64,000 nucleotides of DNA, taken from assembly GCA_014084085.1 (NCBI GenBank), contig NPFB01000001.1:146067-210066 (forward strand). The letters run 5' to 3'. This stretch comes from Hondaea fermentalgiana. Lineage: Eukaryota > Sar > Bigyra > Thraustochytrida > Thraustochytriidae. A model generated the notes under the pieces. The model saw only the letters and a program-made list of their open reading frames with translations, was not told the origin of the DNA and did not search any database. The translations under genes and the position numbers were made by a program. Positions 9,301-18,800 of the stretch are shown in pieces. Each line of letters begins with the position of its first letter. Positions within the stretch are counted from its first letter, which is position 1.

Positions 9301-11058
9301 AAATACTTCATAGTGAATTCCTTGAGCAATGTTTTCCCAACGAGACCAAATGCCCAGCGTGAATTTGCGACAAATGCCGAGTGATACAGCAAAAGCAAAG
9401 GCAAAGCACAGGTAAAGAATGATGCTGTCGTTGTTGCACGCACCAAGCTCTTCAGAAGATGCGCACGTATACGAGGAGTGATTGACGAGATCATGCTTGT
9501 TGCCAACTCCATCGTTGTCTGAATCAAAGGCTTCAGCGCCGTCATAGGGGAACACGTCAAAGCCGTCGATGATTTGGTCGTTGTCTTTGTCGAGATCAAA
9601 GCTGAAGACGGAGCCATTGGATTGGATGCCCAGGATAGTATCGTGATACAGCGTAACAGCGACCAAGGAATCAAACAAATCTCGAGGGACGAGACACCCC
9701 ATCGCTGACACGAGGCCTTGCTGGTCTGTGAGTCTTGCGTCGACGAGTACGTGCATGTCGTCATCCAGTATGTAGAGAATAGTTTCTGCAGATGCGTCGT
9801 GTAGGCGAAGTAGTTGACCCGAAGTGGTTTCGAACAGATTGGAGAGTGTAGCGCAGCCATCAGTGGTGTCACAGCTTACTAGCTTGCACGTTGTATTTGA
9901 GGCAAGAATCGCTGTGTTGCAGACTTGAAGAAAAAGTCTTGTTGCTGTGAGCTGGGCGTTCCACAAGAACATTTGCGCGCTCTCGCTCATTGGATCAATG
10001 TCAATTCCACGCACCTCGTACTTTCTCCGCGTCGGAAGCTCGAGGAGACTAAAGGTGGTATTGATGTCGATAACAAGACTCTCGGTTGGGGATTGTGAAG
10101 CACTCGTGTCAACCCAAAATACTATTGCGGATCCTGCGGAAGCGTCACCAAGCCACGCCACGCGCGCGTGTAGCTGGCTGGATGCGAGTAGGCTTGGGTA
10201 CGACCCCCCGAGGGCGTTGGTTGCACCTGTGTCAAGATCATGGAGAAGAGCATGTGTTCGCCCCGAAAGAGGATAGAATTTGGAGTACACTACGTAGCGT
10301 CCCGCGACAGAGGGATTCGATACAATGGCATTGCTCCCATCTTCATCGAAAACGGTATCAACATATGCGATGGAGCTCGAGATATCAGAGAATCTCGTCG
10401 CATTTTGCCTCGCAACGCCAAGTTGGGGAAGTGCTTCGTCGGTAGGTATTCCTGTTTCGCGCGTGATGGTGACAATGCTTCGATTGTACGAGTCGGGTGT
10501 CCATGCGCCCATGTCAACCGCAAATGCTTCGATTGTGAACCATACTTCGAACCATTTTCGCTGATGAATCCCCTTTGACGGATCTTCGAGATATGCATAG
10601 GCAAGGTCAAGGCGGCTGCGGAATGGTCCGGTTGGCCATGGGCCTTCGCGTAATCGAATTTGCTCGCGTGCGTTGACAAAGTTTTCGGTGCCGTACCCAT
10701 CAAGGTGCGTTTCTCGGAGGGCTCCGTAAGGGTCTTTGATGTAGATGTACTCACCGGAGACTAGGAGGTTACTCTCGCGACCAAAAAAGAGTGACGGCCA
10801 TGTGAGTTCCTGCGCGTGACTTATATTGACGCCAAATTCCTTGACGACCATGGCGGCGTCGGTTGCGCTGAGGCTATCGCATACGCACACATCGGATGCC
10901 CTGCAAGGGTCACCATATGTGGAGATGGCGAGGGCTACGTGGGGCAGCGCCATAAGAATGGAAAAGGCGAGCATGAGCATGACGTGTCGTGCGAAATTAA
11001 TGCCCACCGTTCTTTTGCAAACGTCCCTGTTGCTTGCACGTTGGCCAGCGCGTCTCAT
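6388..11058 (-). CDS. Voltage-gated K+ channel with large signal-peptide-led ectodomain and TSP3-like Ca2+ repeats
   Basis: The frame is open from 11343, but that first codon is TTG. In-frame ATGs lie at 11241, 11157, 11058 and 10980. I chose 11058 because it places a hydrophobic signal segment (LMLAFSILMALPHVALA) about 27 residues in, giving about 1556 residues. An extracellular part of about 500 residues follows. It ends in two acidic calcium-loop motifs (DLDKDNDQIIDG and DSDNDGVGNKHD, about 486-523) resembling thrombospondin type 3 repeats. A transmembrane helix lies at about 541-560. A six-helix channel core starts near 722, with an Arg-bearing S4 (LLRCCIVFRVARAYRRF) and the selectivity filter TTVGYGD near 903-910. 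The long cytoplasmic tail has helical parts and a three-copy ESAVGA repeat. A channel selective for K+ is well supported. The ligand and gating are not known, and a seventh N-terminal transmembrane segment is inferred. Confidence 0.85.
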   Translation of the reverse strand: MRRAGQRASNRDVCKRTVGINFARHVMLMLAFSILMALPHVALAISTYGDPCRASDVCVCDSLSATDAAMVVKEFGVNISHAQELTWPSLFFGRESNLLVSGEYIYIKDPYGALRETHLDGYGTENFVNAREQIRLREGPWPTGPFRSRLDLAYAYLEDPSKGIHQRKWFEVWFTIEAFAVDMGAWTPDSYNRSIVTITRETGIPTDEALPQLGVARQNATRFSDISSSIAYVDTVFDEDGSNAIVSNPSVAGRYVVYSKFYPLSGRTHALLHDLDTGATNALGGSYPSLLASSQLHARVAWLGDASAGSAIVFWVDTSASQSPTESLVIDINTTFSLLELPTRRKYEVRGIDIDPMSESAQMFLWNAQLTATRLFLQVCNTAILASNTTCKLVSCDTTDGCATLSNLFETTSGQLLRLHDASAETILYILDDDMHVLVDARLTDQQGLVSAMGCLVPRDLFDSLVAVTLYHDTILGIQSNGSVFSFDLDKDNDQIIDGFDVFPYDGAEAFDSDNDGVGNKHDLVNHSSYTCASSEELGACNNDSIILYLCFAFAFAVSLGICRKFTLGIWSRWENIAQGIHYEVFVRHQEELQAAKRREAAQQQNNNNVSGKKKRIRGETYASLMPSNSSTFSEQDSPPQPQIPAISPSRSNTKGVPVLEAAEGPRDHLVQFRRCPEMMELKELGSEILTGQEAADTLMPTYLQKCGALVEKVMLSQHTTATRAVDVVRGLIDLFAVISVVVAFIPITYSHALALDEETVRLHAKLEWVDWYISAGFLMRIILERSKPDLSVNDWTGSKFWVEILALVTIPPGLKEYMTNFYFVSQLLRCCIVFRVARAYRRFFMEKRLVHVLINSPDYFLGALIIGFMIVCAGAVAQFEAESDPSGLADFQISLWFSAVTITTVGYGDYAPLTKLGRLLTIFMMIFGVGLVGTISGSVAKAIQTVGSTEEKVKQLKADNRARYEQYKDVFDLSALAYNPILMSVAPVFIRGELRARAMAAANKRTIISAMSDPSSPSAGGFLHGRVSSMWPEANFRRRYSSTASASSDGTAHTHSTFSSGSSSQHKAPQRMAFPINLGVGELVACHDGWRNRSSLSQTAAHVPPRRRETAMEKFLGHLADRNGGCPPKVRILLLLQSFQIDAYHKMPNFAEFAGSLTRIICEPLRQNDSVIEKTFALAADARRNAKPAPGADEEGPRVPDIERYSIADPLDEKLEKMEKLLSDPRYQLLKRVDFALLLSELTLIVLEFERLEMVQWAFQNLAPRKHARMPRAEHVSQARYNRVKSYISSLPDEDMQMSPEDFVDHMETEAGVRRGGTSKFAVRVRRALERMKTHPHLLQAAGSESANTSQSAEPASPPNGRRRSLLGRFLGAGRSVAHNTRTGPGATITPLPQGMSMPQSSFHQVTMLARARQRIVRQSILAAENGENEDDRSKKVKNGEPDTSNQEVTENLPELDARAKEAELLDNLPAEAESAVGAESAVGAESAVEASVQPASSRTMQRLVRDSVLQINTLDHELTEIEDETDLGENIQAPAADAALDADSDPKADKKKEL
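6589..6642. repeat. 18-bp tandem repeat inside the channel tail
   Basis: There are three direct copies of an 18-bp unit (tactgcagactctgctcc, the last with its final bases changed). On the minus strand they encode a six-residue ESAVGA-type repeat in the acidic C-terminal tail of the K+ channel. This looks like slippage in a disordered tail. Confidence 0.85.
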
Positions 11059-11623
11059 CGGTCCCTGGGTGTCTCCTGTTGCTGCTGCCGCGGCTGCGGC
11101 TGCGAATATTTGCTCTACAGGCCGGCGAGCCTGCTCGGGCCTTGCAACTCGTTGCATCTCCACCTTTGCAACTTGCTCTGGTCGGTAACGTGCGCCGTCG
11201 CGTTCACGGCCTCGGCGGCGTAGTCTCAACTCGCAAAGCATTTGGGCTTTAGAAAAGCAAACGAATGAGTGATTGTTGAGCGTGCGCACGCGCACGCGCG
11301 CGCGCTCGCGTGGCGACGAGCGGACGAGCGGGCGAGCTGGCAAGGGATCACCTTTCTGCTAGCCCCAATATCATTGGCAAGCTTCGAGTCGAAAGAGGTG
11401 GCCCAGACTGCACGGATCGTCCGCGCGAGTCCCACGAAAAGTCAACGGCTCTCCTAAAACTCGGGCGAGAGACAGACCAGACATTTGAAGAAGAAGGAGG
11501 AGCCCGCCGACGTTAAAACAGTTGGCAGTCCCAGAAGGTCTGGGCGGGCGAGCAAGCTCTGGCAGGCGTGGGCGCGCCTGCGGCGGCTCGCGTGCAGAGG
11601 CCAGCAAAGACGGCCCTCTCGCC
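11059..11623. promoter_or_regulatory. Divergent promoter region between the K+ channel and the DZIP1-like gene
   Basis: The two start codons point away from each other over about 565 bases, or less if the channel uses an upstream ATG (11241 or 11157). A GC-rich alternating CG/CA stretch lies near 11281-11310. No TATA box or other core element is clear. Shared regulation is inferred only from the geometry. Confidence 0.4.
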
Positions 11624-14600
11624 ATGGAAGACTTTGGCTTTGTGCAGCCGTACCGGCGCGTGGACTGGAGATCGGTGCAGCAGGTTGACCTGCGGCGCGC
11701 CGAGGAGGCAAAGTCAGCTGCCCAGGCGCAGAAAGTGCTCCGGAAAACCCTCGGCAGCGTGCTGTATGGTAGTCTCGAGAACGAAGAGGGTACGTTTATG
11801 GGCGAACCCCAAAATTTGGAAAAAGGTGCAATCAACCTTGGTCATGCTTTTGCATCTATAAATGCATTACGGTGGACGCGAGAGCTGACGTTGTTGAACA
11901 GACATCGAGAACCTTGCAGAGGACGAAAATGTCATCAAGGCATTCAGACTTGGGCAATACACTGCACAATATCTGTCGCACTGTCAAGATGCGCTCGCGC
12001 GTAAAACTCAGGCCGTGCAGCAAAACGTGGATTATGGTCTTGCGCATCTAGAGGAGATGCACGAGCGCTTTACGGCACGCAAACTACAAAAGCGACGTCT
12101 TCGAAAAGAATTATCGAAGCTTGACGATCTCATTTCGCAGTATGATACCACGCTCAAGGTGTTGCGACCTGACCTTGCTCGTCAACTTGTCGTCAAGGAG
12201 GATGGCAGTGTTGCAATTCGTGTTTCTTCCAAAGCGATTGCGGCGGACGCTGCTGCCGCTGCAATGGCTGGGTCTGGGTCTTCTTCGTCTCCGTCGACGT
12301 CAGATCCGAAAGACCGCTTATCCCCAGCAGCGGAATTTGAACGAGAGCGAGAGCTGGCACAGAGCTGGCGCATGATGAAGGATATGGAGGCACGACTATC
12401 AGCATTTCGAAAGGAAGCTGAAGACGCGTCTTCTTTGCGGGAAAGGCTGGCTATTGCGGAGGCTGAACTGGCCCGGCTTCGCAAAGAGTCACAAAGACAA
12501 TCGGCGCCCCAACACCGGCCTAACGAGCCCGGGCAGCAGCCGCCGACGTCTGACTTTGCGGACGATCTTTCGTTCGACGAAAGACGTGCGGACAACCGAG
12601 CGTTTGCAGATCAAGGTGGACACGTCAAGACAGAGAATTCACATGCAAACTTTGATGACGACTTTGAGACTAACCAGGCATTCGCAGGTCAAGGTGGGCA
12701 CGGCAAGAAGAAATACCCGCATACAAGCTTTGATGATGACTCTGACATGGTTCGAATCAGTCTTGATGAGGAGAATCTTCATTCTGTGCTCCAGAAGAAA
12801 GAGGTACGAGTCAAACCATCGCGCATTCCCTTTCAAGGTGATGTGCACAGTCGCGTCCAAGGTGATGTCAATCATCGCGATGAATTGCACCTTTGTGACG
12901 ATATGGAAAGTGAGATGTCACTGATTTACGATTCCCTGGACCCGCCTCCCCAAGCGGGAGAGAAACAAGAGGGTCCGCATTCGGATCTTGCGGCACCTGT
13001 AAGAGCACGTGATTGGCATGAGGAAGATGAAGATGCGGATGGCCTGGACAATAGCATGTATGCATCTGTGCAAGTTGATGAAAGTGAGCAAGCAAAGGAC
13101 AGAGTTGCTCAGGAAAACGCGGTAAACGAAGCCGAGGAGGAAGAGCAGAGTATCCTCGAGGACGAACTCGTGACGCAACAAGTCAGCGAAATGGAAGACG
13201 TCGGAGCTCTTCGCGCATCACTTGACTCGTTTCAGGAGACAGATTCGCTCGAGGAGAAATCGGCTCAGGAGCGGTTTTCTGGTGTCGCTTCTGAGGAGGA
13301 GAAAGATGATGCAGATCTGCTAGAATCGCCACAACGTCCGTTTCAGGAAAGCAAGACAGAGGATATTGGCAGTGAAGAAGAAGCAGATGACGATGTGGAC
13401 AATGAGATTGATAGTCTCGACGGCGACAAGGATAGCGACGCATACGAAGGCAAAACTCGAGACGATTCGCAGATGGAGAACGTGCAGCGTCAGCAAGGTG
13501 GTCCGAGAGCCCGCAATCTCAGCGAGGATGAAGAAGAAGACGAGAGTCATGCTTCAGGTAACGAAGATGCAGAAAGCATGTCGAACGATGGAGGTGCAGT
13601 GAGCAAGTCGGAATCTGACACAGAGGAAGATTCAAGAAGCAAGATTGAATCAGAAGCAGAAGAAGAAGAAGAAGAAGAAGACGCCAGAAGCACGACGATT
13701 GGACGTGTTAATGACGAGATCGACGAAGACGAAGAGGATGATTACGCCAGCAAGAATGGGAGCGAAGCCTCGGAAGAAGAAGAAGAAGAAGAAGAAGAAG
13801 AAGAAGAAGAAGAAGAAAGCGCAAGACAGCACAAGAATGAAACACAGGCGCAAGCCAAGGCCAAGTGGGATTTGGAGGCCTTTATTGAAATGTATCCGGA
13901 GGCCGCGGAAGCGGCTCGACGCAGACCGAGCGAGATGACGGTTCCTGAGCTCAAGGTTGACGAAGACACCTTGGAGGGTTCGGACACCCTGGAGCAAGGT
14001 TCCTTTCCAGGTGGAAAACCATCACACGCATCGAGTGCGGACGAAGGCACCCAACTGAGCCCAACGACGACACTTGATGCAGCGTCTCCACTGGCTGAGA
14101 ATAGTCTGGAGCTTAGCGTCAGCGCGAGCGGAAGCCCACACGAGGCTGGGCATGGCCGAGGATCACGTGCGAACAGCGAAGAAAGTGGAAGCCAATTTCA
14201 CCAAAGCATCGATGGTGCGGAGTCGCCAAGGGCCAGAAGCGGGGATGAAGCCAGCGAAGATGATGCAAGCGACGACGAAGAAGAGAGTCAGGTTCGCAAG
14301 ATGGATGGGGCGTCGGAGAATGACGTTGCGTCTGCTTCGGAATCCGAGTCTGACGACGAGGCTGTGCGACATCCTTTGCGATCGATGTTGAGTCCTCGCA
14401 GCGCCCTGACTATGTCGTCGGAGGAGCCGACGCGTGGTGCGCAGCTGCTTTTGAGCTCGGGGGATGGATTCGGAGAGGTTTCTGGAGACGCGTACGGGCG
14501 CGCGGAATCAGACTTGGAGTCCGACGTGAGCGGGAGCAAGAACTTTCGTGGCGGCGTCTCGGGCGAGGTCGAGATTGTGGGCGGGGAGTCTGACGCTGAC

Positions 14601-15359
14601 GGGCTTGTGAGTACTGGTCGTCCCTCACTCGTATCTGCGGGCTCGTCGCTAATGCTTTCTCCGGGAGAGACGTTTGGAACGGAGGATGTGGGCGAAGCCA
14701 TGGGTCTATCGAGTAAAAATCGAGCGTCTCCTTCGTCTGCGTCTTCGGCGTTGCCGTCGCCTTCGTCTTTATTGGCAGACGGCCGTTTTGACGCAGAGCA
14801 TGATCTTATGGAGGGCGAGGAAGACGACCACCACCACGTTGGAGTGGAGGATGAGGAGGATGTCGAGGAGGAGTGGTTTTTTGGCCTGCCACGACGAGCG
14901 CAGGCCGACAGCGCTGTGGTTGTGACCTTGGAATCGATGAACGTGAAGGAAGCTTTATCCAAAGCGGTGAGTACCGCGCCTGGACCGCGCACACAGCTGC
15001 ACCTGGACGTCCAATTTTTGGACTCGGGACCGATCGCGAGTCTTCCTCCGCGCGCCGGCGCAGGCCTCGAGTACGCGCCCACGATTCACCTCGACGAGAC
15101 CGTGACCTTCATGCTCGGCGTGGCGAGTTCATCTGCGACGCGCAAGCTGCACTTTCGGCTCGCGCTCGCCGACGCCGGGCGAAACGTTGACGACGGCGGC
15201 GACACCGGCGCGGACGTGGACGCGGAGGCGCCCTTGGCGCTGGGTTCTTTGGTTTTGCCGGCGGTCTCTGCGGGCGGCCTCGTCGTGAACCTCGTGGGCG
15301 TCGCTGCGGCGACTCCGCTGGCCACGCTGCGCCTGCGCGTGCGCGTTCCCGCGTCGTGA
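11624..15359 (+). CDS. DZIP1: DZIP1-like ciliary/basal-body protein with acidic linker and C-terminal C2-like domain (exons 11624-11789 and 11902-15359)
   Basis: Exon 1 starts at the ATG at 11624. The intron 11790-11901 (112 bp) has donor gtacgt and acceptor gaacag and restores one frame of about 1207 residues. The N-terminus (FGFVQPYRRVDWRSVQQVD, then FRLGQYTAQYLSHCQDAL) matches the DZIP1 (Iguana) N-terminal domain signature: the DW-R motif, then an LxQxxxxYLxHxQ helix, then a coiled coil. DZIP1 family proteins act at the basal body and transition zone in ciliogenesis. I do not see the C2H2 finger of animal DZIP1. A coiled coil lies at about 85-260, followed by a very long Glu/Asp/Ser-rich linker. 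The last 160 residues (LHLDVQFLDSGPIASLPPR and following beta-rich sequence) resemble the RPGRIP1-type C2 fold. The DZIP1 call is good, and the C2 call is an inference. Confidence 0.75.
13658..13817. repeat. Two GAA microsatellites encoding poly-Glu in the DZIP1-like gene
   Basis: Pure GAA runs at about 13658-13681 and 13772-13817 encode glutamate tracts in the acidic linker. They make the length of the linker likely to vary between strains. Confidence 0.85.
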
Positions 15360-15784
15360 CGAATCTATGACTTCTAAACCCTGATCATGATCTTCGTTTT
15401 TGTACACAAGCCCGGCTCGCCTACTACACGAGCCCGGCTCTTCAATCGTGCGAGATCATAAGTAAGCAATGAAAGGAACCGAGATGATGGCCACGCTTTG
15501 CTCGTCGAGGTGCAAGAGCTAATTCAGGAGCAGGTGCGAGAGGTTATTGATGTGTGCAGCAGGCAGGTGCGAGAGCTTGACTAATTGGTGTGTGCAGACG
15601 CGAGAGCAGAAGCAGCAAGGTGTGCATTTCCACCGTCTTGAAGAAAAAGAAGAAGAATAAGGGGAGCAAGTAAAAGGAGGACAAGGAGCGCCTGATCGCA
15701 GATGGATGGTGGCTGGTCAGTCTTCACGAGTGCTAGATGGATGGCGACGCGCCGCGACATTGCCAAACGAGCGAGCTGGCCGGA

Positions 15785-15815
<31 letters not shown>

Positions 15816-18800
15816 CGCGATTCGACGCGCGGTGGCCTGGCCTCCGCAGCCTCGTGCGTGCCCTGTCCGAGCGAGTGGCCGCGGTGTCCAGCGCGCCGGG
15901 ACAAACAGTCCTGCAGCGAGCCAGCCGCGGCCAGCCCTGCAGCGAGCCGCGCCCGATTACGTGCGTCGCGCACGGCTCGCCTCACGTCTTGCCTTGGCCT
16001 TGGCCTCCGCGGCCAGAACAGAGCAGAGCAGAGCAGGGCAGAGCAGAGCAGACATCTTCTCGAGGCGGATTCTCGAGGTGAAATCGGCTGGTGGTGATCG
16101 GACGATGACAACCCCGTGCAGAACTTCGGCGAGGCGAGGCGGACGAGACCTGTCGCACCTCCGGGCTCGAGTCGTCGATGCCACGGACTGTCGTCGAGTT
16201 CAAGTTGAAACCAAGTCCGTCTTGCCGCCGCCATGAAAGAAAAAAGAAGGCCAAACATCGCACGGCAGTAGCGGGAGAGATGGATTGGGCTCTCCCCTCG
16301 ACCAGCTCCAGCCGGCCGCCGAGCTCTTCTCTTCCCTGGCGTCGCTGGGAGCCGCCAGGAGAGGACGCTCTCCTCGCGGCCGGCCCGAAAGGAGTGGGGA
16401 GAGGAGGGGAGCGCGGCTTAAACTCGCCGGCGATCGCGGCCGTGGCGTCTGTCTTGCGGCGGCGAGTTTGGGCGCGAGCTTGGCGATCGGCGAGCGGAGG
16501 CGGCCCGCCCGCCCAGGCAGGCCGGGTGGTTGCGCATGGTGGTTGCGCATGGCGCTTGCGGGTCCCGTGACGCCCCGCAGCGAAGACCCTTCGGTCCCCG
16601 CTGCGCGCGCGTCGACCACAGTTGGCGCGACGCAGCTTTGTCGTGGCCCTGCATCCCACAGCGTAGCGGCTGCGGGCTGGGCGCGCGTAGGTGTGCACCG
16701 GCAACCAGTCACAGCAGGCATCCACGGATCGACAGTGATCGTCATGAATGCGTGTTGTGCAGCGGCCGTGGCCGATGGGCAGCGCGTGCACGAGAGAGAG
16801 AGAGGGAGCATGAGGCTAGCATGGCTGGTTCTGACCTCAGGCAGCAGTCGTCGCGATGAAAGGCAAGTTAGTTGCTTGGCGGCCGGCTCAAGTCGGTCGA
16901 TCGGTCGGTCACGCTTGCTTCCTTGACTCGCTAGTCCTCTCGCTCGATTTGCCGTTTGTGCACTTCATAAAAATAAAAAAAAAGGCAGTCAAGCCAGCCC
17001 AGGCCATCCATTCTGCAATGCCGTTCGTTCCTTCCTGCGCGCACTCCCCTCGGTACCCGCGGTACCCGCGCAGTCGGTCGCCGTCCGTCCGCCAATGGCA
17101 ACCTACAGCTACTCGCACGTTTGGGCGTCGTTCGGGCGGTTCCGCGGCCCCGCTCCGACCGTGCGTACAATCGAGGCGGTAGAAGCGGGGCAGCTGGCAG
17201 AAGCGAGGCAGCTCGCGGTTGCCTCTCACGATTTTGTTGATTGCGGATCGGGGCAGGAGCCGGGCACGCTGCAACCAGCCATGGCAGCTGACTGTGCTGC
17301 TTGAAATGCCGTCCCGCTCGGACAGCTGCGAACTCGATTGACGGCACGTGCGTCCCACAGACACCCACCGTTATGGAAGTAGGAGAGGCTACTGCACGCT
17401 GTCGATCCGCCTCGGCCTTTCGAACACGTACTACATGCAAACGGCGATATTCCGCCATTCCGCAAGCTGGCTGGCTGGCACGCTGGCACGCTGGCACGCT
17501 GGGCAGCTGCCAGATGAATGTACGTACGAGAACGTGCAACAGGATGACCAACCAAGCTTCTGCAGGAGCTACAGGCTGCAAGTATGCATAAACTCTCCGA
17601 GTACGGTCAAGGTTTAGCTCTTGGCCTTACTCTCCAGGATGACCAGCCAGGTTTATTGCAGTTTGCTTTGAAGATGTTTTGCGCTTGGCTGGCCGGCTGG
17701 CTGGCTAGCTGGCTGCGTCCGTAGACTGGCCTGCAAACTAGCTTGGCCCAGAACACGCGCGCCTCAAACTCGGACAGTCGGCCGGGCCGCCAGGGTGGGT
17801 GGGATACGGGCCCTCAAAAGAAGCATGTTGTCAAGGTCCGCAAGCTCTCCAAGCCGTGCTAAAGGAAGAAAGCCAGCAAGAAGGGAGCAGCGAGCTAGCG
17901 GGCTGGCTGGCAGGCTGGCAGGCAGCTGGATCTCGCCCCGCCAGTCCAACCTGCCGCGCCAAGTCAGTCCGGGTCGTTCCTTCATGGTCTTGTCGAAAGT
18001 ATCCTCGGATTGCTTCCCTCCTTCGGCCCGCGTTGTACCGTCGCCGCCTCCGTGGCCCTCTTCCACGTCATGCGATACTCCCAATTCGATCCGAATCTAT
18101 CGCCGCCTTCGCCTGAACCGCCGCCGACGAACCCATCCACCATTCCACCGCTACAGCCGCTGGCCGCTGCCGACGGGCCTCCTGCGCCTAAAAGACGAAC
18201 GGCGTTTCGCCAGCCATGGCAGCTGGCCGCGGCTGCATCGATCGATCGTTGGATAGCTAGCTCCGTGACCTCAACAAAATGGTCATCTCTCCCCCCTCTT
18301 CATCAAGATATCCTCCTCCATCCCTCGCTCCGTCCCGGCTCGGCTCGGCTCGTGACGCGCGGCCTCGCTCCGCTCCATGCTCTGCTCTGCTCTGCTCTGC
18401 TCTGCGCCGTGGACTTGCGCGGAATCGTCTTCTGGCTGTTCTTCTCCACTTCTTACCTGCTCCTCCTCCCTATTGCGTGCCGAGCCGGGGCGAGGTCGGA
18501 GCTGGACTCGGTGTGGCGGCGGCCAGCCAGCGCGCAAGCGAGTGCGCGTGGTCCGGCCGCCTCCTCCTCTTCGCCCCCTCCTCCCTCCATCCCTCCCTCC
18601 CTCGCTCCCTCGCTCCCTCGCTCCCTCCGGCCGCCAGCGCTCGCAGTCGCTCGCTTGGCTTGGCTTCGCGTGGCGTCGCGTGGCGTCGCGTGGCTCGGCG
18701 TCACGTGGCAGGGCGTCTCGGTCGCGAGGGGGCGGCCCAGCCCGCGTCCGCAGAGCGTGTCGCGCGGCCTCGCTCCCACCTGCCGAGCCAGCCAGCCCCC

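Noticed and set aside
9021..9872. A 283-residue minus-strand frame inside the K+ channel gene
   Set aside because: It lies in another frame of a region whose channel frame carries clear motifs, so it is a shadow.
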